64,000 nucleotides of DNA from Propionibacteriaceae bacterium ZF39 (GCA_039565995.1 CP154795.1:3038001-3102000), one strand, 5' to 3'. Counted from the first letter of the stretch, positions 51,366-60,339 are shown. Numbers and translations: made by a program. The notes: generated by a model from the letters alone, not told the origin.

Positions 51366-53104
51366 CAGCCCTGATCTCCCTCGTTCGCCGACGGAACAAG
51401 GCTATCGGGGAGGACTGACACGCTCGGGTCGCCGTCGGCTTGGGTCGAGCGGTCGGGGTGCTGCTCGTCGGCACGGGTGGCGTGGGCGTCGTGCGTGGAC
51501 TGCTGCTCGGTGGAGCCGGCGTCGTGGAACTCGATGTCGACCGAGGCCGGGTTGAACCCCTTGCGGCCCTTGGGCTGCGGGTAGAGCGTCACCGTGGCCA
51601 TGAGGTCGATCACCTGGCGGCGCAGCTCCAGCGAGCCCCCGCGGAACGCCTTGGGCGGGTCGTCGGCGTTGAGGATCGGCGCCAGCGCCCCGAGGTTGCC
51701 GACCAGGAGCCGCTGGGCCTCCAGCTCGTGGATGCGCGCCTCGGCGGCGTCGCGGACCCGCCTGAGGTCCCTGGCCTCGATCTCCTCGGCGTCGTAGTCG
51801 CGCTGGGCACGGATGATCTTGGCTCGCTGCTCGCTGATCGCGGCGTTGATCCCGAGCGTCTCGGGGCCGTCCTCGACCCGCTGCTTGCGGCGCAGCGCGT
51901 CGGGCTGGCCGAGCCTGGCCGCGACCATGTCGGTGACGTAGGCGTCGATCGCCGGGCCGGTCCTCATCACGTGGCCGGCGCACCTGTAGCCCCGCGTGGC
52001 CCCGGTGACCTTCTTGCCGCAGACGGAGCCGTCGACCTCGACCACCTCACCGCATCGGTAGAGGCCGCTGCCGAGGTGCTTGCGCTTGGTCGACCCCGAG
52101 GTGTTGGTGACCCTGTCGGCGTCGTCGAGGATCTCCTGGGCGCGCCACCACGTCTCGTCGTCGACGATGGCGTCCCACTTGCCGCGCACCGGCTCCCCGG
52201 CCTCGTCGCGGACGATCTGGGCGCGCCACGTCCGGCGACGGTTGCCGTCGGCGTGGTACTCCTTCGGGGTGTAGGTGCTCATCTGGGCGTAGCGCGGATT
52301 GCGGAGGATGCCGAGCACCGTCGAGGGCGACCACGGGCCGTCGGGCTTGATCCGCTTGGGGTCGAACTCGTACGGCTTGTTGTCCTTGGCCGCGCGCGCC
52401 CTGCGAGCGTCCTCCCGCTCGATCGAGACCAGGTGGGTGTGCTTCGGCCTCTTGGTGATGCCGGGGACCTCCTGGGTGCCGCTCAGGCCGCGTGCGAGCG
52501 AGCGCAGCGACTCCGGGGCCTCGGCGCGGGTGAAGGCGGCGTAGATCGCCCTCACCGCGTCGGCCTCGTCGGGGACGACGTCGCCGTTGACCCGGTAGCC
52601 GAGCGGCCTCATGCCCTTGGGGGCCTTGCCGAGCTGGGCGCGCTGCTTCTGGGCGCGGGACTGGCGCGCGGCCTTCCGCATCATCTCGGCGCGGGCCACC
52701 TGGACCTTGATCCCGGCGATGAGCAGGCCGTTCTCGTTGGTGAGATCGACGTCCCCCGACACGCTCTTGAGCAGGAGTCCACGGGTCTTGGCGGCGTCGA
52801 TCCAGTCCTCCAGCTCCCGGGGCTGGCGGGTGAACCTGTCGAGGTCGTAGATCACGAGGGCGGTGAAGGCTCCCGCGAGGTAGTCGCGCACCATGTCGTC
52901 GTAGCGTTCGCGGACCTTGTTCGCGTAGGTGGCCGTCTTGCTCTGGTCAACGTAGGGGGGTTCGATGAGGGTCCAGCCCTCGCGCCTCGCAAGCTCCCGG
53001 CAGTCTTCGAGCTGGCGGTCGATGGCGAGGCCGTCGAACTCGCGGTCCTGGCTGATCCTCAAGTAGTAGGCGGCTCGACGGGGTCCGGTGGCGGGCTTCC
53101 TCAT
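51365..53104 (-). CDS. Large serine integrase
   Basis: A 579-residue serine recombinase. The N-terminal catalytic domain has nucleophile S18 in YYLRISQDREFDG and the Arg-rich LVIYDLDRFTRQPRELEDW. A recombinase domain follows (KGMRPLGYRVNGD, VLGILRNPRYAQMSTY). A zinc-ribbon region has Cys in LYRCGEVVE and GYRCAGHV. A coiled coil and a Ser/Asp/Glu-rich tail end the protein. It catalyses the attP x attB reaction that put the element in ychF. GGAGGG lies just before the ATG, which is 10 nt past the ychF stop, so ychF transcription should carry into it. Confidence 0.93.
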   Translation of the reverse strand: MRKPATGPRRAAYYLRISQDREFDGLAIDRQLEDCRELARREGWTLIEPPYVDQSKTATYANKVRERYDDMVRDYLAGAFTALVIYDLDRFTRQPRELEDWIDAAKTRGLLLKSVSGDVDLTNENGLLIAGIKVQVARAEMMRKAARQSRAQKQRAQLGKAPKGMRPLGYRVNGDVVPDEADAVRAIYAAFTRAEAPESLRSLARGLSGTQEVPGITKRPKHTHLVSIEREDARRARAAKDNKPYEFDPKRIKPDGPWSPSTVLGILRNPRYAQMSTYTPKEYHADGNRRRTWRAQIVRDEAGEPVRGKWDAIVDDETWWRAQEILDDADRVTNTSGSTKRKHLGSGLYRCGEVVEVDGSVCGKKVTGATRGYRCAGHVMRTGPAIDAYVTDMVAARLGQPDALRRKQRVEDGPETLGINAAISEQRAKIIRAQRDYDAEEIEARDLRRVRDAAEARIHELEAQRLLVGNLGALAPILNADDPPKAFRGGSLELRRQVIDLMATVTLYPQPKGRKGFNPASVDIEFHDAGSTEQQSTHDAHATRADEQHPDRSTQADGDPSVSVLPDSLVPSANEGDQG

Positions 53105-53114
53105 GCCCTCCAGA

Positions 53115-54200
53115 CTACTTCTTAGACGTTAGTCCTGTCCTGAACTCGACGACGTCCCCATCGGCCATGACATAGTCCTTGCCCTCGAGGCGTACCTTTC
53201 CTGCCGCCTTGGCAGCCTGCTCGGACCCGGCGGCGACGAGGTCGTCGAACGACACGACCTGGGCCTTGATGAAGCCCTTCTGGAAGTCGGTGTGGATCAC
53301 ACCGGCGGCCTCGGGGGCGGTCGCGCCCTTCTTGATCGTCCAGGCGCGAGCCTCCTTGGGCCCCGCAGTCAGGTAGGACTGCAGCCCCAACGTGTCATAG
53401 CCCACGCGCGCCAGGACATCCAAGCCCGGTTCGTCGATGCCCATCTCGGCCAGGAACTCCCGCGCCTCGTCCGGCTCCATCTCGGCTAGCTCGGCCTCGA
53501 TCTTGGCGTCCAGGAAGATGGCCTCGGCGGGCGCGACGACCTCGCGCATCTTCGCCTTCAGGTCCTCATCGGCCAGCTCATCGGTGTCGCAGTTGAACAC
53601 ATAGATGAACGGCTTCGCGGTCAGGAGGAACAGCTCGCGCAGGTGCTCGAGATCGAGCCCTGCGGCGTACACACCCTTGCCACCATTCAGCGTCTCCAGC
53701 GCCTCCTGCCAGGCGGCAAGCTTGGGCTGGGATTCCTTGCGAATCCGCGCTTCCTTCTCCATGCGCGGGATCGCCTTCTCCAGGGTCTGGATGTCGGCGA
53801 GCATCAGCTCGGTGGTGATCGTGTCGATGTCGTTGGCGGGGTTCACCTCGCCGTCGACGTGGGTCACATCGGGGTCGCGGAAGACGCGCGTGACCTGGCA
53901 GATCGCATCGGCCTCGCGGATGTTGGCGAGGAAGGCATTGCCCATGCCCTCACCCTGCGACGCGCCCTTCACGATGCCCGCGATGTCGACGAAGGACACG
54001 GTCGCCGGCAGCTGCTGCGCCGAGCCATAGATCTCGGCGAGCTTCTCCAGTCGCGGCTCGGGTACGCCGACGACACCGACGTTCGGCTCGATCGTTGCGA
54101 ACGGATAGTTCGCCGCGAGCACGTCGTTGCGGGTCAGTGCGTTGAACAGGGTCGACTTGCCGGCGTTGGGGAGGCCGACGATTCCGATGGTGAGTGCCAC
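53115..54200 (-). CDS. ychF: YchF/OLA1 family GTPase, 3' end rewritten by the element
   Basis: A 361-residue conserved P-loop NTPase that prefers ATP and binds ribosomes. G1 is GLPNAGKSTLFN, followed by VDIAGIVKGASQGEGMGN, and the C-terminal TGS domain has AWTIKKGATAPEAAGVIHTD. Normal YchF ends FRFNV; here the last residues are FRTGLTSKK, coded by element DNA. The native tail sits at 41922-41945. The GTG at 54200 (VALTIGIVG) is chosen because TAGACT lies 8 nt upstream on this strand; longer frames run into the GNAT gene. Confidence 0.95.
   Translation of the reverse strand: MALTIGIVGLPNAGKSTLFNALTRNDVLAANYPFATIEPNVGVVGVPEPRLEKLAEIYGSAQQLPATVSFVDIAGIVKGASQGEGMGNAFLANIREADAICQVTRVFRDPDVTHVDGEVNPANDIDTITTELMLADIQTLEKAIPRMEKEARIRKESQPKLAAWQEALETLNGGKGVYAAGLDLEHLRELFLLTAKPFIYVFNCDTDELADEDLKAKMREVVAPAEAIFLDAKIEAELAEMEPDEAREFLAEMGIDEPGLDVLARVGYDTLGLQSYLTAGPKEARAWTIKKGATAPEAAGVIHTDFQKGFIKAQVVSFDDLVAAGSEQAAKAAGKVRLEGKDYVMADGDVVEFRTGLTSKK
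53142..53150. other. Right attachment site of the integrated element (attR-type)
   Basis: GAACTCGAC repeats 41937-41945. On its left, inside the element, CGTTAGTCCTGTCC (53127-53140) is the partner of GGACAGAACTAACG at the other end (13 of 14 bases pair). Rejoined, they form a dyad around the core, as expected for attP of a large serine integrase. Confidence 0.88.
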
Positions 54201-54208
54201 GCCGGCCG

Positions 54209-54214
54209 AGTCTA
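54209..54214 (-). promoter_or_regulatory. Leaderless -10 box (TAGACT) of the ychF-integrase operon
   Basis: On the minus strand TAGACT lies 8 nt before the ychF GTG. In the integrated state this promoter probably also drives the integrase, methylase and nuclease genes. The box overlaps the corrected stop of the GNAT gene. Confidence 0.5.
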
Positions 54215-55269
54215 GTGCAGCTTCAGCTGCCAGCAGCCCATCGTCGAAGTGGGGGCACTCCCATCTCCCGGTTGATCGCCAGCATCCAGTCGTTCTCGTC
54301 GGCATTCCACGTGTGGATTCGGCGTACGCCCGGTCGCGCGGCGGCGAGTTGGCGCAGATTCGCGGCTTTCACGCGCATGCCGAGCCGGTGTCCGCGGTGG
54401 TCTTTCCGGACGAGCGTGTCCTCCTGGTACGCCACCTCGGGCCGGTCCAGATCCGGACACTTCAGCAACGTATGCGCCGCCACCTCACCGGTCGCCTTCT
54501 CCACCGCGATCGTCCAGACCATCAGCCGACCCATCGCCAGCTCGACCGATTCGTCGCCCTGCACGCGGGCGGCATCCCAGACCTCCGGCTCCATGTCGAT
54601 CTCCCCGAGCGGCACGTCCGTGCTCATCGCCACCCGCTGCACCGCCATCGCATCGAGCAGTTCCGGCGGTGTCGGGCCGAGCCAACTGACGATGTCGTAC
54701 GCCTCCCCCGCGGCCGCCGCCGTCGCCTCGAGCTCCCCCGCTCGACCGAGCGACTCGGCGACCTGCAGCGTGCTCGCCACTTCGACCTGTTCGAGTTCGA
54801 ACCCGCGGGCGGCGAACCACTCATTCCCAGCCGTACGCCTCAGCAGTCCCGCTCCGGTCTTCGGTCGCAGGCCGTCCTCGACGAGGCGGCTCGACGGGGT
54901 CCAAGTCACGACCGTGTCGCGACCGTCCCCGGCGTTCGCCTCCACCCCGGACCACAGCGCGTCCAGAAACGGGGCCGCCTCGACCTCGGGATCCAGCCGG
55001 AACTCGACCGAGATCATGTGCTGGTTGTCGGTCAGGGGAAACTCCACGCTCGCCAGACCTACACACCGATCGTCCTCGTGCGCGAGCACCATCACACGCC
55101 GCTGCCGCGCCTGGTCGGCGTACGTCGCCGCCAACTCCCGCGCCGAATAGGCAAAGTCGTCATGGCCCAACTCGGCGTACTCATCCGCCGCCCACACCGC
55201 CGCAGCGTCCACCGCCGCCTGCGAGGGCGACCCGGGCGTACCCAACGACGCATGCACACTCAACCGCAT
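54212..55269 (-). CDS. GNAT acetyltransferase, two-domain type, with apparent 3' frameshift
   Basis: A protein of about 350 residues with two GNAT-like halves. The N-terminal half is degenerate (RLSVHASLGTPGSPSQAAVD); the C-terminal half has VRKDHRGHRLGMRVKAANLR, the acetyl-CoA loop, and NADENDWMLAINREMG. Proteins of this group usually end in TSTMGCWQLKL. That ending exists here, but in another frame from about 54255: a C5 run would need to be C6. As written, the protein ends PPLRRWAAGS at 54223. A sequence error in the homopolymer is the simplest explanation. The substrate is unknown. Confidence 0.8.
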
Positions 55270-55313
55270 GCGACCACGCTCCCGCGCACGCCGAGCGGGG
55301 CGCAAGCGAGTTT

Positions 55314-56609
55314 CTAGGCGCCGGACCAGTACGCCAGGAGCGCGCGGGTCAGGTGATAGAGATCGTCGACACCGCACATTTCGCGAGCGGAGTGCATGCC
55401 GAGGACGGGTACGCCCACGTCGACGGTCGTGATGCCCATTCGGGTCGCAGTCAAGGGCCCGATCGTCGAGCCGCACGGGATGGCGTTGTTGGAGACGAAG
55501 GTCTGGGTGGGTACGCCGGCCACGGCACACGCGCGTCGCCACAACGTCTCGCCCACGGCATCGGACGCATAGCGCTGATTCGCGTTGATCTTGAGCAACG
55601 GACCCTCGTTGATCAGCGGGCGATTGACCGGGTCGTGCGAGCCGACATAGTTGGGATGGACCGCATGCCCGGCATCGGCGGAGATGCACGACGAACGCTG
55701 CAGCATCTGGTGATATTGCTCGTCGGTCGCGCCGAGCGCATTGGCCGTGCGCCACAGGACGTCCTCCAGCAGCGGCCCGCACGCCCCGGACCTCGAGTTG
55801 GACCCGACCTCCTCATGGTCGAACGCCGCCATGACCGCGATGTGGCCATCGGTGTCATCGACGTTGAGCAGCGCGATCACGGACGAGTGGACCGAGCTGA
55901 GGTTGTCGATCTTGGTGCAGGCCAGGAATTCGTCGTCGGCGCCGAACAGCTTCGGCCGGGCGGTGTCGAACGCGAACAGGTCATGACCGGCCACGTCGTC
56001 GGCCGTCAACTCTCCTCCATCGTCGTGCTCGACGAACGACATCACGAGATCGAGGACGCGCAGGTCGGGCCGGCGTACGGAAAAGATCGGCTGTAGGTGC
56101 GCCTGACGATCGAGCTTGAGGCCCTCCTCATTGACGCTGCGATTGAGGTGGATCGCGAGCTGCGGAATGCGCATCACAGCGTCGGTCGAGACCAGGATCT
56201 GCTCACCCTTGGGGGTGACCACCCGGCCGGCGATGCCGAGCTCACGATCGGTCCACGAACCGAGCAGCGGCCCGCCATAGATCTCCACGCCGACCTGTTG
56301 CCAGCCCGCGGCTCCATAGGTGGGGTCGGGCTTGAGCTTGAACCCGGGCGAATCGGTGTGGGAGCCGACGATGCGGAATCCGGAACCCACGCCCGCGTTC
56401 GCGGGCACCCACCAGGCCATGATCGCGCCATCACGAATCAGGTAGTGCCCACCCGGGCTCGCGTCCCAGTCCGCCGTCTCGTCCTGCTCGGTCCAGCCTG
56501 CCTCGGCCAGCAAGCGCGCGACCTCGGCGGCCGCGTGGTACGAGCTGGGCGACGCCTGGATGAACGCGGCGAAGTCTGCGACGTGACTGGGAGCTTCGGC
56601 ATGGGGCAT
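55314..56609 (-). CDS. M18 family aminopeptidase
   Basis: A 431-residue zinc aminopeptidase (aspartyl aminopeptidase-like, as in bacterial ApeB). Landmarks are FRIVGSHTDSPGFKLKPDP (first metal His and Asp), CTKIDNLSSVHSSVIALLN (bridging Asp), AAFDHEEVGSNSRSGACGPL (catalytic Glu pair), and a late GMHSAREMCGVDD (His). It cleaves N-terminal residues from peptides in the cytosol. The ATG at 56609 starts the fold; a longer frame runs into the divergent CDF gene. Confidence 0.94.
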   Translation of the reverse strand: MPHAEAPSHVADFAAFIQASPSSYHAAAEVARLLAEAGWTEQDETADWDASPGGHYLIRDGAIMAWWVPANAGVGSGFRIVGSHTDSPGFKLKPDPTYGAAGWQQVGVEIYGGPLLGSWTDRELGIAGRVVTPKGEQILVSTDAVMRIPQLAIHLNRSVNEEGLKLDRQAHLQPIFSVRRPDLRVLDLVMSFVEHDDGGELTADDVAGHDLFAFDTARPKLFGADDEFLACTKIDNLSSVHSSVIALLNVDDTDGHIAVMAAFDHEEVGSNSRSGACGPLLEDVLWRTANALGATDEQYHQMLQRSSCISADAGHAVHPNYVGSHDPVNRPLINEGPLLKINANQRYASDAVGETLWRRACAVAGVPTQTFVSNNAIPCGSTIGPLTATRMGITTVDVGVPVLGMHSAREMCGVDDLYHLTRALLAYWSGA

Positions 56610-56700
56610 AGGACCATCCAACCACCGGGACAGCCCCACTGATAAGGCCCCCCGCGCCCGGATTGGCCATAATCGGTGCACAAGATCGAGGAGGTGTGAG

Positions 56701-57702
56701 ATGGGGCTCGGACACGACCACGGGCACAGCCATGACCATGGACACGGACATGGACATGGACACAGCCATGGACATGGACATGGACACAGCCATGGCATCG
56801 GGCATGACCATGGCGCCGGCGCCAACCGCACCCGGCTCGCCATCGCCTTCGGGCTGACCGCAACAATCCTGGTCGCCGAGGTGATCATGGCGCTGGTCAC
56901 CGGGAGCCTCGCGCTGCTGGTCGACGCCGCCCACATGCTGACCGACACGGCAGGCCTCGGCATCGCACTCTTTGCAGCGACCCTCATGGCCCGCCCACCG
57001 ACGAGTCGGCGCACGTGGGGCTTTGCCCGCATCGAAGTCCTTGCTGCGGGAGCTCAGGCCACGATTCTCCTGGCCGTGGGCATCTTCGCGTTCGTGGAGG
57101 GCGTACGCCGACTGATCACCCCCGCCGATGTCGAGGGCACCGGGATGCTCATCATGGGCATCGTCGGCCTCATCGCCAATGTCATCGCGATCTTCGTGCT
57201 GGTCGGCGGCCGCAACAACAACCTCAACATGCGGGCAGCCTTCCTCGAGGTCGTCAATGACGCACTCGGATCAGTGGCCGTGATCATCGGCGCGGTCGTG
57301 ATCTTCTTCACCGGCTGGACCCGCGCCGACGCGATCGCCGGCATCCTGATCGCCGCGCTCATCGCGCCGCGCGCCGCGCGAATCCTCCGCGAGGCCGGAT
57401 CCGTGTTGTTGGAGACGGTGCCCCGGGGGCTTGATCTCGAAGAGGTACGCCGACATCTCGAGGAGATGCCCCACGTCATCGCTGTGCACGACCTGCACGC
57501 CTCCCGCATCGGCACGAGCCTGCCGATCCTCACCGCACATGTTGTTGTCGAGGAGGAGTGCTTCACCCGGGGCTGCAATCCCGAACTGCTGGATGAACTC
57601 CAGACCTGCGTCGCCGAACACTTCGCGGTGTCGATCGAGCACTCCACGTTCCAGATCGAGCCGCCCAACCATCGACATCACGAGACCGGCGTCCACCACT
57701 GA
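56701..57702 (+). CDS. Cation diffusion facilitator metal exporter
   Basis: A 333-residue six-helix CDF protein that exports Zn2+ or a related metal in exchange for protons. The N-terminus has a His-rich run (HDHGHSHDHGHGHGHGHSH and more) for metal binding. Helix 2 carries HMLTD. The matching site in helix 5 is FLEVVNDALGS, that is E-xxx-D rather than the usual H-xxx-D of zinc exporters, which may change metal choice. A CTD-like C-terminal domain (VIAVHDLHASRIGTSLPILT) follows, with His at the end. AGGAGGTG lies 6 nt before the ATG. Confidence 0.92.
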   Translation: MGLGHDHGHSHDHGHGHGHGHSHGHGHGHSHGIGHDHGAGANRTRLAIAFGLTATILVAEVIMALVTGSLALLVDAAHMLTDTAGLGIALFAATLMARPPTSRRTWGFARIEVLAAGAQATILLAVGIFAFVEGVRRLITPADVEGTGMLIMGIVGLIANVIAIFVLVGGRNNNLNMRAAFLEVVNDALGSVAVIIGAVVIFFTGWTRADAIAGILIAALIAPRAARILREAGSVLLETVPRGLDLEEVRRHLEEMPHVIAVHDLHASRIGTSLPILTAHVVVEEECFTRGCNPELLDELQTCVAEHFAVSIEHSTFQIEPPNHRHHETGVHH

Positions 57703-57718
57703 CGCCTCGTCCGAGCTT

Positions 57719-58546
57719 TCAGTCGGGTACGCCAGGCCGCTTCGCAGTGAGGAACTTGGAGATCATCGGACCGAAGCGATCGGGATCGAGCAGCGCTTCG
57801 AGATGGCCGCCCTCGTGCGTATAGAGCCGACCAGCGGGGATCTGATCCGCCAGCATCCTCGCGTTCAGCATCGGCACCATCGGATCGTCGGTGCCGGCCA
57901 GAATCATCGTGGGCTGATAGATGAACCGCACCATCGGCAGAGTGGTCCAGGTCATCGCCGCGAGAAGCTGCAGCATCAGGCCCTGGGCATGCGATTCGAG
58001 ATCCGCCTTGAGGAGCTGCCGCACGTCCTCGGCCCGCTGACGCGCCAGACCACCGTAGATGTCACCGATCGCCTTGTCGTCGGTGTGTGAGATCTGGGCC
58101 ATGAGCGGGTTCATCATCATCGCCATCGACTGCATGCTGCCGGGCACCGACATCACGCCGGTGTTGGATGACAGCAGGACCAGCCGGCGCACTCGACGCG
58201 GTGACTGCAGCGCGATCTGCTGCGCAACGACGCCACCCCACGAATAGCCCACCACGTCAACCGGGTCTCGCCGACCGAGCTTGTCGAGGATGGCCACGAC
58301 GCCGGCGGCGACCGCGGGAATGCCATAGGGAATGCCCCACGACCACGATCCGCCGATCCCGGGGGGATCGAATCGGATGATTTCCAGAGACGGATCCATC
58401 TTGTCGACCAGACCGTCGAGGGTGTCGAGCCGGGTGGCAATCCCGTTGACGATGACCACCGTCCGCACGTCCGGCCCCTGCCCGGGCCGGATGACCACGC
58501 GGATCTTGTGACCAAGCACAGCCACCTTGAGTTCTTCGGTCTGCAT
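57719..58546 (-). CDS. Alpha/beta hydrolase (PHA depolymerase-like)
   Basis: A 275-residue alpha/beta hydrolase. The nucleophile elbow is VVGYSWGGVVAQ (Ser), the Asp is in MILAGTDDPMVPM, and the His is in YTHEGGHLEALLD. VNGIATRLDTLDGLVDKM and IRFDPPGIGGS resemble intracellular poly(3-hydroxyalkanoate) depolymerases (PhaZ). No pha genes are beside it, so the substrate is not sure. ATG 58546 has GAGGTGG upstream; a GTG at 58558 is possible. Confidence 0.85.
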   Translation of the reverse strand: MQTEELKVAVLGHKIRVVIRPGQGPDVRTVVIVNGIATRLDTLDGLVDKMDPSLEIIRFDPPGIGGSWSWGIPYGIPAVAAGVVAILDKLGRRDPVDVVGYSWGGVVAQQIALQSPRRVRRLVLLSSNTGVMSVPGSMQSMAMMMNPLMAQISHTDDKAIGDIYGGLARQRAEDVRQLLKADLESHAQGLMLQLLAAMTWTTLPMVRFIYQPTMILAGTDDPMVPMLNARMLADQIPAGRLYTHEGGHLEALLDPDRFGPMISKFLTAKRPGVPD

Positions 58547-58726
58547 TGTTATTGCCACCTCGTTACCCCCTGACCATTCAGGGTACCGATTCGCCCTTCC
58601 CCTTGCAGGCAAGGCTGAAAGTCCACACATACTCCTATCCCGCAAACCTCCGCAACACGGGCTCCGAGAACTCCCCCACGCGCGTCGCGCCGAAAAATGT
58701 CAGACGGCTCCGGCAGAGTCGTGGAC

Positions 58727-60319
58727 ATGGACGCCTCGACTGTGACAACCCTGCTGTTCAGCCTCGTGATCGGCCTCGCTATGGGCACGGTGATCGCGTG
58801 GCTGGTGATGCGCGCACGAGCCGAGTCGACGGGTGCCCACAACGAGGCCGATGCGGAGCGCGCACGGGCAGAGCTGGCCGATGCCCGCGCCCAGGCAGCC
58901 GATGCTCGGGCCCAGGCGGCCGATGCGCGCTCCGAAACGGCGCAGGTGCGCAGTGAATCGGCCCGCCTGGCTGCCGACCTCGCCCAGCGTGACACCGTCG
59001 CTGCCGAGGCCCGCAGCGCGGTGGCCGAGGCGCAGGCCGAAGCCGCCGAGGTCGGGGCCCGGTTGGCAGCTGCGACGGCCGAACGCGATGCCGCCCTCGA
59101 GCGCGCCGCCCAACTGGCCGCCGATCGCGACGGCCTGGTGAAGGAGTTCAAGGTGCTGTCGAGCGAGACGCTCGAGCGCCAGGGCAAGGCTGTCGATGCG
59201 GCGACGGCGCAACGGCTCGAGCAGACGAAGGAGGCGCTCCTGCCGCTGACCAACCTGATGGGGGCATTCTCCGATCGGCTGACCGCGATCGAGAAGGAAC
59301 GGGTCGAGATGGCCACCGATCTGCGCAACCATGTGCGCGCGGTCCAGAACACCGGTGAACACCTGCGACGGGAAACCCATGCTCTCGCGACTGCGCTGCG
59401 CAAGCCCCAGGTCCGCGGTCACTGGGGTGAGGTGCAACTGAAGCGGGTGGCGGAGTACGCCGGGATGGTCGACCGCTGCGATTTCGACCTGCAGGCGACC
59501 GAGCGCACGAGCGCGGACCGCACGATCCGGCCCGATATGCGCGTGAATCTGTCGGACGGGAAATATCTCTTCGTCGATGCCAAGGTGCCACTGTCGGCCT
59601 TCCTCGAAGCCCACGAGACCGAGGATGAGCGGACCCGTGACGAGAAGCTCGCCCTGTTCGGGCGCAACGTCAGGACCCACGTCGAGCAACTGTCCGGCAA
59701 GCAGTATTGGAAGGCCGACGCTGGCACGCCCGAGTTCGTCGTGCTGTTCCTGCCCAATGAGCAGTTCCTGTTCGCAGCGTCCGAGATCATCCCGGATCTG
59801 CACGAATTCGCCGCCAAGCGTGACATCGTCATCGCGACCCCCAACACGTTGATCGCGCTGCTGCGGGCCGTCGCCTATGGCTGGAAGCAGGCCGCTCTCG
59901 CCGAGAGCGCCGCCGAGGTGTTCCAGTTGGGCCGGGAGCTCTATGACCGGATCGGCGTCATGGGCGGCCACGTCGACAAGACCGGGCGGTCGCTGACTGC
60001 GGCGATCAAGGCCTACAACCAGATGGTGGGGTCGCTCGAGACCCGCGTGTTGCCGACAGCCCGCCGGTTCCAGGATCTGAAGGTCACCGACGCCGAGCTG
60101 AAGTCGCCACGCCCTGTCGAGGAGACCGCCCGCATCCTCACGGCCGCGGAGTTGGTGGAGGACGCCACCCAGGTCGAGCCGATGATCGGGCGCACGCGCC
60201 GGAAGACCCCGGCGGCGCTTCCCGAACAGGCCGAGCTCACCCGCGGGGAGCCCGACCTGATGGAGTGGGCGGAGCAGCCGGCCGACTCACCGAACCGACG
60301 CCGCAGCCAGGGCGCCTAG
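58727..60319 (+). CDS. rmuC: DNA recombination protein RmuC
   Basis: A 530-residue protein. An N-terminal membrane helix (TLLFSLVIGLAMGTVIAWLV) is followed by a long Ala/Glu/Arg coiled coil (about residues 30-150). Then comes the RmuC nuclease-like domain, with RGHWGEVQLKRVAEYAGMVD, IRPDMRVNLSDGKYLFVDAK (Asp and Lys of a PD-(D/E)xK-like core) and ANTLIALLRAVAYGWKQ-like TPNTLIALLRAVAYGWKQAA. RmuC limits inversions at short repeats. The ATG at 58727 is preferred because the helix follows directly; an ATG at 58697 is in frame. Confidence 0.92.
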   Translation: MDASTVTTLLFSLVIGLAMGTVIAWLVMRARAESTGAHNEADAERARAELADARAQAADARAQAADARSETAQVRSESARLAADLAQRDTVAAEARSAVAEAQAEAAEVGARLAAATAERDAALERAAQLAADRDGLVKEFKVLSSETLERQGKAVDAATAQRLEQTKEALLPLTNLMGAFSDRLTAIEKERVEMATDLRNHVRAVQNTGEHLRRETHALATALRKPQVRGHWGEVQLKRVAEYAGMVDRCDFDLQATERTSADRTIRPDMRVNLSDGKYLFVDAKVPLSAFLEAHETEDERTRDEKLALFGRNVRTHVEQLSGKQYWKADAGTPEFVVLFLPNEQFLFAASEIIPDLHEFAAKRDIVIATPNTLIALLRAVAYGWKQAALAESAAEVFQLGRELYDRIGVMGGHVDKTGRSLTAAIKAYNQMVGSLETRVLPTARRFQDLKVTDAELKSPRPVEETARILTAAELVEDATQVEPMIGRTRRKTPAALPEQAELTRGEPDLMEWAEQPADSPNRRRSQGA

Positions 60320-60339
60320 AACACGGGCAGAATGTGCCT

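Larger units (their letters stand above)
41946..53150. mobile_element. 11.2-kb serine-integrase mobilizable element with B-family polymerase (pipolin-like)
   Basis: The borders are set by the GAACTCGAC direct repeats and the split ychF gene, giving 11,205 bp. Cargo in order: Xis-like HTH protein, B-family DNA polymerase, coiled-coil protein, hairpin cluster (oriT candidate), MobV relaxase, ArdA, TIR protein, DUF262-HNH nuclease, EcoRI-type methylase, large serine integrase. It has the parts for excision, copying and mobilisation but no type IV secretion genes, so it would need a helper for transfer. The Tyr codons I read in the polymerase gene are TAC, while several core genes favour TAT, which suggests a different origin. 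Confidence 0.9.

Noticed and set aside
53121-53129. AACGTCTA near both element ends as an alternative attachment core
   Set aside because: It lies at different distances from the GAGTTC codons on the two sides, so exchange there would not restore ychF. The GAACTCGAC core does.
56720-56815. Short tandem units (GGACATGGACA-like) resembling a repeat array
   Set aside because: They are the codons of the His/Gly-rich N-terminus of the CDF exporter; no spacers or palindromic repeats as in CRISPR.
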